DNA of 14,838 nucleotides from an uncultured Bacteroides sp. (GCA_900556625.1 USPQ01000067.1:1-14838); one strand, 5' to 3'. Counted from the first letter of the stretch, positions 1-8,035 are shown. Numbers and translations are program-made. The notes: generated from the letters alone by a model not told the origin.

Positions 1-80
1 ACGTTGATTTCGGTGATTTTGCCTTCACCTTTCAGAATCTTGAATGACCGTTCTAGTCTTTCACTTAAATTATCGAACAT
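1..80 (-). CDS. ffh: Signal recognition particle protein Ffh, N-terminal fragment
   Basis: This is the first 26 codons of the SRP54-type GTPase that binds 4.5S RNA and signal sequences and delivers ribosomes to FtsY at the membrane. The minus-strand reading from the ATG at 78-80 begins MFDNLSERLERSFKILKGEG and continues with KITEIN. This is the characteristic start of the Ffh N domain (helical bundle). The gene runs off the left edge, so the GTPase and methionine-rich M domains are not seen. A TACATTTG -7 box lies about 34 bp upstream at 114-121. The identification rests on recognising the N-terminal family signature, so it is strong but made from a short stretch. Confidence 0.88.
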   Translation of the reverse strand, partial: MFDNLSERLERSFKILKGEGKITEIN

Positions 81-113
81 AGTTGTTTAATTACTAATTA
101 ATATTTGAGCCTG

Positions 114-121
114 CAAATGTA
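114..121 (-). promoter_or_regulatory. -7 promoter box for ffh
   Basis: The minus strand reads TACATTTG, matching the Bacteroides TAnnTTTG -7 consensus. It lies 33 nt before the ffh ATG and just beyond the stop codon of the MATE gene. I see no clear -33 TTTG at the expected distance, so this rests on the -7 box and its position. Confidence 0.55.
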
Positions 122-137
122 CAAAAATCTCTCGTAT

Positions 138-1460
138 TTATATCTTTTTATTCTGCCATTTTGCTTTTTTGAGGTAAATATAACTTGTTATCAGCAGTAA
201 GGTATAGTACAGTATCTCAATTGTAAAGCAGATTTCAATCGGTGCTTTCAGCCACATTCCAATGAAGATGATATATGAGCCGTAGATGATTATTGTGATC
301 GTTTCGAGCAACAAAGCCGCTTGTGTGTTTCCTGTTCCTGAGATACCATTGAACACGACATTGGCTACCGATGCAATCAGCATGGCGCAACAGATGACAT
401 ATACTGAAGGTACGGATTCTGTAATGAGTGCGTTTTCACTGGTGTAAATGGAAAGCAGGAACTGTGGGAACAATGCTGATAGTGCAACCAGCCCTAGCAT
501 AATGAAAAATGAGAACCGGGCGATTTTGTTGATGAGCGGCATTACGTATCGGATACCTCCTGCACCGATAGCATTGCTCACAAGGCTATTGGTCGTGGTT
601 GCCAGCGCATTGACTGGGATTAGCAATACTACATAAATACTCCGGACGATGTTGGCGATAGCCAGTTCCCGCTGTCCCAATCGTTCAACGGCTACGAAAA
701 ATACGAACCAAGTGGCCATCGACAGGAAGTATTGTAGCATTGTGAAACAGGAAATACTCAGAATCCGTATCAATAACGCCGGATCGAATGTGCGTAATCG
801 ATTCAGACCGTATTTTTTCAAGTCGACTGTGATATATGTGTAGATGAGGAAGAAGAGAATAGAGGAGGCTTCTGCCAGTACGGATGCAATAGCAGCTCCT
901 TTAATTCCCATTTCGGGCATACCAAACTTTCCGAAGATCAGCATATAATCTAATATCACATTGGTCAGTGCCATGACAACAGCATTGATTGTTAATACTT
1001 TGGTGCGTGTGATACCGATATATAACGCCCGGAACATAACGTTGACGAATGAGAAGAAGAAACCATAGATACGCCAGTCCAGAAATTCCATTGTCCCTTC
1101 GTAAATGGACTCGGAAGAAATGAGCAAGTGCATGATGTCTCCTCCGAATGCTTTGGTGAAGCCGAACAGCAACAATGCCATAGCAAACAAGAACATGACT
1201 CCCTGAATCATAACCGGACCTACATCTGTATAACGTCCCTCGCCATTACGCCGGGCAATAACAATTTGTGAACCGGTACTGAATCCGAATGCAATGGTGA
1301 ATACACATATATAGAACAATCCCCCCATTGCGGAAGCTCCGAGTGCTACTTCACTTACGTGTCCGAGGAATGCCGTATCAGTGACATTGATAACATTTTG
1401 TGCCAGCAAGCTTAGCAGTATCGGGTAACTGACACTCCAAATTTGTTTGTTGGTATACAT
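138..1460 (-). CDS. MATE family efflux transporter
   Basis: This is a 440-residue inner-membrane antiporter of the multidrug and toxin extrusion (MATE) family, which exports organic cations, drugs or metabolites using Na+ or H+ gradients. The length and about 12 hydrophobic segments fit the family. The N-terminal helix carries NVTDTAFLGHVSEVALGAS, the typical first-helix MATE motif with an acidic residue inside the membrane. A second homologous half starts around residue 230. Its start is the ATG at 1458-1460, preceded by an A/T-rich leader and a TATCTTTG box 26 nt upstream. It is a single gene between the sensor pseudogene and ffh, and nothing nearby identifies its substrate. Assignment to the family is firm; the substrate is unknown. 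Confidence 0.93.
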   Translation of the reverse strand: MYTNKQIWSVSYPILLSLLAQNVINVTDTAFLGHVSEVALGASAMGGLFYICVFTIAFGFSTGSQIVIARRNGEGRYTDVGPVMIQGVMFLFAMALLLFGFTKAFGGDIMHLLISSESIYEGTMEFLDWRIYGFFFSFVNVMFRALYIGITRTKVLTINAVVMALTNVILDYMLIFGKFGMPEMGIKGAAIASVLAEASSILFFLIYTYITVDLKKYGLNRLRTFDPALLIRILSISCFTMLQYFLSMATWFVFFVAVERLGQRELAIANIVRSIYVVLLIPVNALATTTNSLVSNAIGAGGIRYVMPLINKIARFSFFIMLGLVALSALFPQFLLSIYTSENALITESVPSVYVICCAMLIASVANVVFNGISGTGNTQAALLLETITIIIYGSYIIFIGMWLKAPIEICFTIEILYYTLLLITSYIYLKKAKWQNKKI

Positions 1461-1486
1461 AATTAAGCGTTTAAGTTTACATTTTG

Positions 1487-1519
1487 CAAAGATAACGCTT
1501 TATTCCGGTTCGGAACCAA
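1487..1519 (-). promoter_or_regulatory. Promoter of the MATE transporter gene
   Basis: The minus strand has TTGG (1516-1519), a 21-bp spacer and TATCTTTG (1487-1494), a good match to the Bacteroides -33/-7 arrangement. The promoter overlaps the residual 3' end of the sensor pseudogene, so the transporter has its own promoter and does not depend on the broken gene upstream. Confidence 0.65.
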
Positions 1520-3789
1520 TAGGGTAGATGAAAACTATTTCCGGATTTTCGGGAGCTTTCTGATTTATGAAGTAGTTTCCACCGAAATGCTGTAATAATA
1601 ACAGGTTGATATCATGCCGTATGATGGTCTCTTGCGATACAAACGAAGGATCTTAATACCTGTTTGCTCATTTTGTACACGTGCCATATAACACACCTCT
1701 TTACATAGTTCGATGACATCATAATCTTGTACTTGAAATTTCATCATTTGAGCTTCCAGTCGGGATAAATCGAGAACGTCATTGACGAGTTTCATTAATT
1801 TCTCCGAACTTTGGTGTATGATATTAGTGTATTCCTGTCTTGTCTCCTTGTCTATATTCGGTTCGCAGGCAATGAGTTGTGAAAAGCCGACCACATTGTT
1901 GAGCGGAGTACGGATATTATAGCTCATTTTTGACAAAAAGCGATTTTTCATTTCGTTGGTTTGTCGCACAGCTTCCATAGCTTTCCGGATTTCGTATTCC
2001 GAATGTTTTAAAGCTTTGCGTATCATGAAGAGCCTTGCCATGAAAATAAACAGCAAAATCAGAATAACGAATATAAAAACTAGATATAGGAGTTGAGTCC
2101 TGTTATTTCGTCTCTCCTGTTCTAATTCATTCTTTTCTATATTGTATCTCTTTTTTATCTGTTTCATCTGGGTGTTTGAAAGTACTGTTGTGACAGAATC
2201 TTTTAGGGACAACGCCTGTTCGTAGAATAGGATAGCTTTCTCATTTTGCCCTACCTGTTTCCATATTCTTGCTTTTTCAAGTAACTGTTCGGCATAATCG
2301 TTGGGAAAATTCTTTTTCAGCATTGTCAATGTTGTATCGATATAATTCAAGGCTTGTTGATACTTTCCTATAGCTCGGTTGTATTGAGCGAGTGTATCGA
2401 AATAGAGTATTCTGTATGTGAAATATGTATTCTTATTTAAGTATTCCTTAGATTTTATCAGATGGGGATATGTTTGTTCGGGAGCGTTGATATTCAGATA
2501 ATAATAACTGTAAAAAAGTTCATTGAAAAGGTATGCATCAGTAAATCCCTCTTTCAAAAACGGATTCCCGGCAATATGTTTGTAAAGTATATTTTCTTGT
2601 TCTTGTATATATTTGAGTAGTCTTTGATTATCTTTCTTTTCTTTAGTGACTGATATTAACTGTGACAGTACTGAAATTCGGTCTACGGGATGGTCTTTTG
2701 CAGTAAGCATTCGGTAAGCCTCCTCCAAAGCCTTAATAACAATACACGAGATCGTGAGCCAACTCCAATAGAGAATTATTTTTTGCCTGTTTAGGTTGTC
2801 CAGTTCATTTTTATCAATTTGGTAAAGAGCATGAAGCGTATTGATTTGCCGGATATAATTCGTTGCATCCAACGAGTCTTTGAGTGTGTTAAGGGATTCG
2901 TAGGCTTGGCATGCCTCTTCATTCTTTCCCATCAATGCCAGTAACTGAGCTCGTTCTTGTAGTATGGGAAGAGATTTGTATGAACCGGCTGTTTGAGTGT
3001 GTGATAAAATAGTATCGAATATATTTAATGCTTTAGTGTATTCTTTTGATTCGGTATAGTAACAAGCATACAGATATTCAATCATCAAAAAGAAATAGGA
3101 ATGTTGGCATTGTCGGTTTATAGACTCGGCTTGTTGCAAATAATTAAGGGCTTCAGGTAGGTGATGCGTCTGAATATTATAGAATGCCTGACAATAATTA
3201 AGATAAAAAACATCTCCTAGATTCTTGTCTTTGTTTGAAAGAGATTCCAATTGCCGGATATCTGCTTCTATATTTGCCATTTGCCAGAATTTAAGCTTTG
3301 TCAGAATAATACAAGTTAAAATCGTCTTGGCATATTGGTCTGCATCAGGTCTTTGGAGATGATCTCTAATGCTTCTTTATAAGATTCTATTGCCGCTAAA
3401 GGCGTTGATGAATTTAAGTAAGTATTTCCGATTGCTTGCAGCGAAAGTGCTGTTCCTAGCGAGTAACTCATCTCTTTCGCTTTTTGATACATCGAGTTCG
3501 CTTTGTCTATGGCCAAACTGAAATGGCCTTCTGTAATTAATGCCCGGACAGTCAGTAGCTTTAGTTGGAATAAAAGTGAATAATGTTGTTGTTCTTCTAA
3601 TTCGGGTTCCAGTAATTTCTCCCATACAGTGATACTGTCGGTAGAAATCTCGGTACTGAATGGTGTATTGTATTTGATTAACGGTTTTAGCAGAGACAGG
3701 CGTGCCTGGCTGGTGTGCGCCGCATATAGAGTAACAGATATAAGCATGGCTACAGCTACTGCTATAATATGATGTTTGTGCTTATTCAC
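1500..3789 (-). pseudogene. Decayed TPR-HisKA sensor histidine kinase (apparent fusion of two paralogs)
   Basis: This is the remains of a membrane sensor kinase. The first part (3316-3789, GTG start, 157 residues) has a signal/anchor segment and TPR-like helices, then stops. The same protein continues in another frame. Translation around 3348 suggests one base was lost near the GG at 3348-3349, after which sensible sequence resumes (DADQYAKTILT). The long second frame (stop at 1565) has more TPR-like helices, a hydrophobic segment near residue 170, a second TPR block, a strong membrane helix near residues 405-425 and a HisKA dimerisation domain. The H-box reads MSYNIRTPLNN, so Tyr replaces the phospho-accepting His (codon 1919-1921). 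After residue 545 the frame is lost. The true C-terminal tail (SQETIIRHDINLL, then HFGGNY, ending at 1500) is readable in another frame, but most of the HATPase domain is absent. No clear promoter precedes it. It is almost certainly non-functional as a kinase. Confidence 0.88.
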
Positions 3790-3833
3790 TTAATAATTAG
3801 CTGCTTGCCCGTTAGTTCATCTGCAAAAGAAGT

Positions 3834-3872
3834 AAAAAGAGCGAAGATTACAAAACAATCCTCGCTCTTTTT
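3834..3872 (-). terminator. Intrinsic terminator of the sulfatase gene
   Basis: On the minus strand an 11-bp stem (3839-3849 with 3857-3867, one G-U pair, 7-nt loop) starts six bases after the sulfatase stop codon and is followed by a run of five Us. An A run on the other side makes the element roughly symmetric, but no plus-strand gene ends here. It insulates the sulfatase from the pseudogene downstream. Confidence 0.85.
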
Positions 3873-3873
3873 A

Positions 3874-5346
3874 TTATTTTATTTTATTTTTGAGAATTTC
3901 GCGTGCTCCGGGACCTTCGTGATTGGGATAACCTGGAGCATGTTTTCTGCAACGTGGGTCAGCGTCCACTTTCAGAGTACGGTAATCATCTTTGCTATGT
4001 TTGATATAGTCATTGAGCATTGCACGGTGTTCTGTAAGAATTTTGACATATTTAGGATCTTTAGCGAGATTTTGACGTTCTCCCGGATCTTTCTTCATGT
4101 CGTAAAGTTCTTCTCCGTTACCTTCCAAATAGTGGGTGTATTTGTATCTTGGTCCACGTACCATGCGTCCGGGAGTAGTGATATATTCATATTCGCTGTG
4201 CCATTCGGATACTACATACGGATGAGTTTTCATCTGCTTTTTTCCCTTTAATGTCGGGGCAAGGCTGATTCCAGCTTTTTCGGCTGGGACGGGAATTCCT
4301 GCTAAATCACAAAGGGTAGGCAAGAGGTCGAGTGTCGGTTGTGTGAGAAGATGGTCTACGGGCTTCTTCTGGTGTTTGATACCGGGTCCTGCAAAGATAA
4401 ACGGAACATTTGTCATTTCATCGTAGAAACTGATGTGTTTAGTTACCATACGGTGGGAGGCCATTCCGTCACCGTGATCGGCTAAGATGACTATAATAGT
4501 ATTCTTACCGGCAGGTGTGGAATAGAGTGCTTTTAAAACGCTGTCTACTTGCTTGGATACCATTTTTGTATAATGTTGGAAAGCGGCAATGTAATGACGG
4601 TAGTTTTCTTCACTCCAATGTGAGGCTTGTGTCATTCGTCGATGGCTGCAACAAATATATTGTACCGGAGTAGGTATGTTGTTCCAATCTTCTACGTCGA
4701 AATTGGCAGGTAGTTCGGGGAGAGTACCACTAATAGGACGATCGGTGTGTACTCCTTCGTTTGCTCCTACAAATCCGCATATGTTGTGTGGATTTTGGAA
4801 ATCGGCAATGCAAATAAAGGGCTTTTGGGGAGGATTACTTAAATAGGCTACTGCATCTTCACAAGTTCCTACATCTAGGAAGCTATCGTTGTTGACTGGA
4901 AATTCCGGATCGGTAAATGGCTTGGCTACCGGTTCTTTATGTTTAAAACCTCTTAGTGAACCCATGTCGTGAGTCTTTCCAAAGTGTACTGCATCATAAC
5001 CGTTTTCGGAGAAAAGGCTTCCTAATGTCGGTATGTTTTCCGGTATGCGTGTGTTGATAGGTTCACTGGAATTGGAACGTACATTTGTTTCGTGAGGCAT
5101 CATACCACTCCATAACGCTGCACGTGAAGGTTGGCTGAGGGGACAGCCCACATAGGCATTGGAGAAGATCACTCCTCTGGAAGCAACTTCGTCCATAGGG
5201 AGGGTGCAACCTTGTGTTTGTCCGTAAGCTCCTACGACACGTTGTGTTAAATGGTCGCATTGGATAATCAGGAAATTGGGCTTTTCTTGTGCCTGAGCTG
5301 TTACGCTACATAAGGCTAATCCCATGAATGGATAAATCGTTTTCAT
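3874..5346 (-). CDS. Secreted S-type sulfatase (S1/alkaline phosphatase superfamily)
   Basis: This 490-residue hydrolase removes sulfate esters, most likely from sulfated glycans such as mucin or glycosaminoglycans; the exact substrate cannot be read here. Residues 1-20 form a signal peptide ending in QAQ, so it acts in the periplasm or at the surface. The sulfatase signature is SQPSRAALWSG with Ser71. This is the Ser version of the C/S-x-P-S-R motif, which needs an anaerobic sulfatase-maturating radical-SAM enzyme to become formylglycine. Other expected residues are visible: metal ligand Asp31 in QCDH, HFGKTH (Lys124, His126), NPH (185-187) and DHGD (290-293). The C-terminal subdomain ends in the usual YDMKKDPGERQNLA region. 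It stands alone, with no SusC/SusD genes or other sulfatases in view. Its start follows an A-rich leader and a TACTTTTG box at 5382-5389. Confidence 0.93.
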   Translation of the reverse strand: MKTIYPFMGLALCSVTAQAQEKPNFLIIQCDHLTQRVVGAYGQTQGCTLPMDEVASRGVIFSNAYVGCPLSQPSRAALWSGMMPHETNVRSNSSEPINTRIPENIPTLGSLFSENGYDAVHFGKTHDMGSLRGFKHKEPVAKPFTDPEFPVNNDSFLDVGTCEDAVAYLSNPPQKPFICIADFQNPHNICGFVGANEGVHTDRPISGTLPELPANFDVEDWNNIPTPVQYICCSHRRMTQASHWSEENYRHYIAAFQHYTKMVSKQVDSVLKALYSTPAGKNTIIVILADHGDGMASHRMVTKHISFYDEMTNVPFIFAGPGIKHQKKPVDHLLTQPTLDLLPTLCDLAGIPVPAEKAGISLAPTLKGKKQMKTHPYVVSEWHSEYEYITTPGRMVRGPRYKYTHYLEGNGEELYDMKKDPGERQNLAKDPKYVKILTEHRAMLNDYIKHSKDDYRTLKVDADPRCRKHAPGYPNHEGPGAREILKNKIK

Positions 5347-5381
5347 TTCTGGTTAGAATTAAGTAATAATTGATTCGGAAG

Positions 5382-5389
5382 CAAAAGTA
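5382..5389 (-). promoter_or_regulatory. -7 promoter box for the sulfatase gene
   Basis: The minus strand reads TACTTTTG (TAnnTTTG), 35 nt upstream of the sulfatase ATG. No convincing -33 element is seen at the expected distance, so the promoter may be weak or activator-dependent. Confidence 0.5.
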
Positions 5390-5504
5390 GCAAAAAAGAG
5401 AATGCAGAAAAGACTAGGGGAGTTGTTTTGGACGTCAGTGATAGTAATTTGTACAAAAATGGAATAGTGCCGAGGAGGAGAGAAGTAGAATAGGCTGTAA
5501 TTAA

Positions 5505-5574
5505 AATGCAGATTAACACAAGACTGGAACAGATAATAAGAATTAATCTGCGGCAATCTGTGTTAATCTGCATT
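5505..5574. repeat. 16-bp perfect inverted repeat with internal direct repeats, downstream of rho
   Basis: The arms AATGCAGATTAACACA (5505-5520) and TGTGTTAATCTGCATT (5559-5574) are exact reverse complements separated by 38 bp. Inside the loop, TTAATCTGC occurs again at 5543-5551, as a direct repeat of part of the right arm. The rest of the 257-bp sulfatase-rho spacer (5347-5603) holds only the sulfatase promoter and A/T-rich sequence, including the 12-bp palindrome ATTCTTAAGAAT at 5572-5583. On the rho transcript the arms would form a long hairpin 30 nt after the stop, followed by UUUUAAUU. It could therefore serve as a terminator or 3' stabiliser, or be a copy of a dispersed intergenic repeat. 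Confidence 0.7.
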
Positions 5575-5603
5575 CTTAAGAATTATATTTGTTGATTTCC
5601 TTT

Positions 5604-7799
5604 TTAGCTGTTCATACTCATAAGGAATTCATCGTTATCTCTAGTTTTTTCCAAACGGTCTTTTACAAAATCCATAGCTTCAATCGGATTCATATCTGCA
5701 AGGTATTTACGTAATATCCACATACGGTCAAGAGTTGTTTTGTCAAGTAACAAGTCGTCGCGACGAGTGCTGGATGCAGTGATGTTGACAGCTGGGAAGA
5801 TACGTTTGTTAGACAGGTTGCGGTCAAGCTGCAATTCCATGTTACCTGTACCTTTAAATTCTTCGAAGATAACTTCATCCATCTTAGAACCGGTGTCAAT
5901 CAGGGCGGTAGCAATGATAGTCAGTGAACCACCGTTTTCGATGTTACGTGCAGCTCCGAAGAAACGTTTCGGTTTGTGAAGTGCATTTGCATCAACACCA
6001 CCGGAAAGTACTTTACCTGATGCAGGAGAGACAGTATTGTATGCACGTGCCAGGCGGGTGATAGAGTCTAAGAAGATTACTACGTCATGACCGCATTCTA
6101 CTAAACGTTTTGCTTTTTCCAATACGATACCCGCGATTTTCACGTGACGTTCTGCCGGCTCGTCGAAAGTGGAAGCGATAACTTCCGCGTTTACGCTGCG
6201 TGCCATGTCGGTCACCTCCTCTGGGCGTTCGTCAATAAGCAACATAATCATGTATACTTCGGGATGATTGGCTGCGATTGCGTTGGCGATGTCTTTCATT
6301 AAGATAGTCTTACCTGTCTTAGGCTGAGCAACGATCAGTGCACGTTGACCTTTACCGATCGGAGCGAAAAGATCTACTACACGGGCAGACATAGAATCAG
6401 AATAACCGCCTTTGCAGAGTTTGAACTTTTCATCCGGAAAGAGAGGGGTTAAGTGTTCAAAAGGAACACGGTCGCGAACGAAAGCAGCGTCACGTCCGTT
6501 GATTTTCGAGACTTTTACTAGCGGAAAATATTTTTCTCCTTCCTTAGGCGGACGAATCACTCCTTCTACTACGTCGCCTGTTTTCAAGCCAAACAATTTG
6601 ATTTGAGATTGCGATACATAGATGTCATCCGGAGAGGAAAGATAATTGTAATCGGACGAACGGAGGAAACCGTATCCGTCCTGCATAATTTCCAAAACTC
6701 CTACTCCGTTTAGGATGTCATCAAATTCGTAAGGTTTCTCACGCTCAATCACTTTACGCTCTTGCGGTTGCTGTGCCGGAAGGTTTTCGCTCGCATTGTT
6801 TTGCTGCGTAGCGCGTGGCATTGGCAAGCGTTGTTGGTGCTGATTCTGATTTTGGCCTTGATTTTGGTTGTTGTTACGCTGGAAATTATTATTAGCGTTA
6901 TTGTTTGCATTGTTGTTGTCGCGTGGACGGACAATGCGTGGACGTTGTTGTTGAGATTGAGACTGTTGCTGCTGAGGTTGGGCTACTTGTTCGGGAGCTG
7001 ATTGCACAGGCTCTGTCTTTGTTGCTTCAAATTTACCGAAGAGTTCTGTCGGAAGTTCAATCTTTTCAGACGGCAGATCTTCAATTGGAATGAAATCATC
7101 ATCGTCAGCACCGGTCAGGATATTACTTTCTTCGTCGATAACCGGTTCAGCTTTCTTTTGCGGTTTGGCAACCACCTTTTTTTCTACAGTTTTTTCTGCA
7201 GCGGGTTTATCTTTTTCCACAGTGGGTTTGCTAGGCTTTTCTTTCTTCTCGGCAGATGGTTGCTGTGCCGGAGCTGTTTTTTCCGTTGTTTCGGGCGTTT
7301 TCTCTGCAACTACAGGCTTCGCTTCGACACTGTTGGAAGCTACTTGCTTCGTTTCTTCAACTTCTTTTTTATCAGTTGTATCTGAATTTTTGCGCGGACG
7401 GCCTACTTTACGTTTAGGAGTAACAGCGTTTTCTGCTTTGGTTTCAACGGCGGGAGTTTCTTTTTCTTTGTTTGTTGTTTCTTCTTTGGGAGTTTGTTGT
7501 GCTTTTGCAGTAGCAGCTTCTTTTGTTTTTGTAACTTCTCCGGTCTTTGTTGCGGAAACCACTTTGTCCTCTTTTTTGGCCGGAGTTACACGTGAGCGCT
7601 TTTTCTTTTCTTCTTTGCGTTCTTCCTTGAGTTTGTCTGCGGCTACTTTCTTGGTGGCTCCTACAATAGCTTGTTCATCGAGTATTTTGTAAACAAGGTC
7701 TTCTTTCTTGTATGAGTCTGTTTTTTTTATGCCTAGTTCTTTGGCAATAATTTGAAGTTCCGACAGATCTTTGTCGTTTAATTGGATAATGTTATACAT
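5604..7799 (-). CDS. rho: Transcription termination factor Rho with long disordered insertion
   Basis: This is the hexameric RNA-dependent ATPase/helicase that ends transcription at Rho-dependent sites. At 731 residues it is far longer than the roughly 420 residues of E. coli Rho. Order: Rho_N helical domain (1-45); low-complexity region (about 46-350), first Lys/Glu/Thr/Ala-rich, then Gln/Asn-rich (about 273-325); cold-shock-like RNA-binding domain (about 356-435, with GYGFLRSSDYNY); and the RecA-like motor. Walker A is AQPKTGKT (491-498) and Walker B is VIFLD (574-578). The Q-loop region SGGVDANALHKP (599-610) and R-loop EEFKGTGN (646-653) are intact. The insertion contains an AT-hook-like VGRPRK (132-137). 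A comparable disordered region in B. thetaiotaomicron Rho has been reported to drive phase separation and alter termination. The gene is monocistronic with a leader of about 140 nt. Confidence 0.98.
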   Translation of the reverse strand: MYNIIQLNDKDLSELQIIAKELGIKKTDSYKKEDLVYKILDEQAIVGATKKVAADKLKEERKEEKKKRSRVTPAKKEDKVVSATKTGEVTKTKEAATAKAQQTPKEETTNKEKETPAVETKAENAVTPKRKVGRPRKNSDTTDKKEVEETKQVASNSVEAKPVVAEKTPETTEKTAPAQQPSAEKKEKPSKPTVEKDKPAAEKTVEKKVVAKPQKKAEPVIDEESNILTGADDDDFIPIEDLPSEKIELPTELFGKFEATKTEPVQSAPEQVAQPQQQQSQSQQQRPRIVRPRDNNNANNNANNNFQRNNNQNQGQNQNQHQQRLPMPRATQQNNASENLPAQQPQERKVIEREKPYEFDDILNGVGVLEIMQDGYGFLRSSDYNYLSSPDDIYVSQSQIKLFGLKTGDVVEGVIRPPKEGEKYFPLVKVSKINGRDAAFVRDRVPFEHLTPLFPDEKFKLCKGGYSDSMSARVVDLFAPIGKGQRALIVAQPKTGKTILMKDIANAIAANHPEVYMIMLLIDERPEEVTDMARSVNAEVIASTFDEPAERHVKIAGIVLEKAKRLVECGHDVVIFLDSITRLARAYNTVSPASGKVLSGGVDANALHKPKRFFGAARNIENGGSLTIIATALIDTGSKMDEVIFEEFKGTGNMELQLDRNLSNKRIFPAVNITASSTRRDDLLLDKTTLDRMWILRKYLADMNPIEAMDFVKDRLEKTRDNDEFLMSMNS

Positions 7800-8035
7800 A
7801 TAGTATGGTAAGTTATTAATATTTCTTTTTTGCTGAATTATGGACAGTATTGCTATAGCTCATGGCCATAGATATGTGAGCATATATGTTTGTTCTTTAT
7901 TATGAATTAGGGATGTATATGTTGAATCGTAGAATGTTTCAACGGGGCAAAGATAATAATTTTTTTTGGATTCATATACAATCAACCGTTTTTTTCCACG
8001 TAAAAGTGTATCTTTGCTAGATAAAAGAAAATAGT
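7800..8035. promoter_or_regulatory. Divergent promoter region between rho and the EFR1-type gene
   Basis: This 236-bp spacer carries two opposed -7 boxes: TATCTTTG on the minus strand at 7948-7955 for rho and TATCTTTG on the plus strand at 8009-8016 for the flavodoxin/ferredoxin gene. The rho box implies a leader of about 140 nt. Within it are short dyads, GTTGAA/TTCAAC (7921-7926, 7938-7943) and GCTCA/TGAGC near 7858-7881. The EFR1 leader would be only about 15 nt. No clear -33 box is seen for either. A long rho leader fits the autoregulation known for rho in other bacteria, but nothing here proves it. Confidence 0.6.

Noticed and set aside
3769..4251. 160-codon plus-strand frame over the sulfatase end
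   Set aside because: It crosses the sulfatase terminator and is antisense to clearly conserved sulfatase sequence, including the C-terminal region.
5343..5573. Open frame for a 76-residue hydrophobic peptide between the sulfatase and rho
   Set aside because: It runs through the sulfatase promoter and the inverted repeat, has a composition expected from AT-rich noncoding DNA, and shows no family resemblance.
6830..6990. Short repeats that might suggest a CRISPR or tandem-repeat array
   Set aside because: These are degenerate Asn and Gln codons in the disordered part of rho, without regular unit length or spacers.
7090..7692. 200-codon open frame on the plus strand opposite rho
   Set aside because: It is the antisense of the Lys/Glu-rich disordered region. 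The low-complexity codons leave the other strand free of stops and produce a Ser/Phe/Val-rich artefact.
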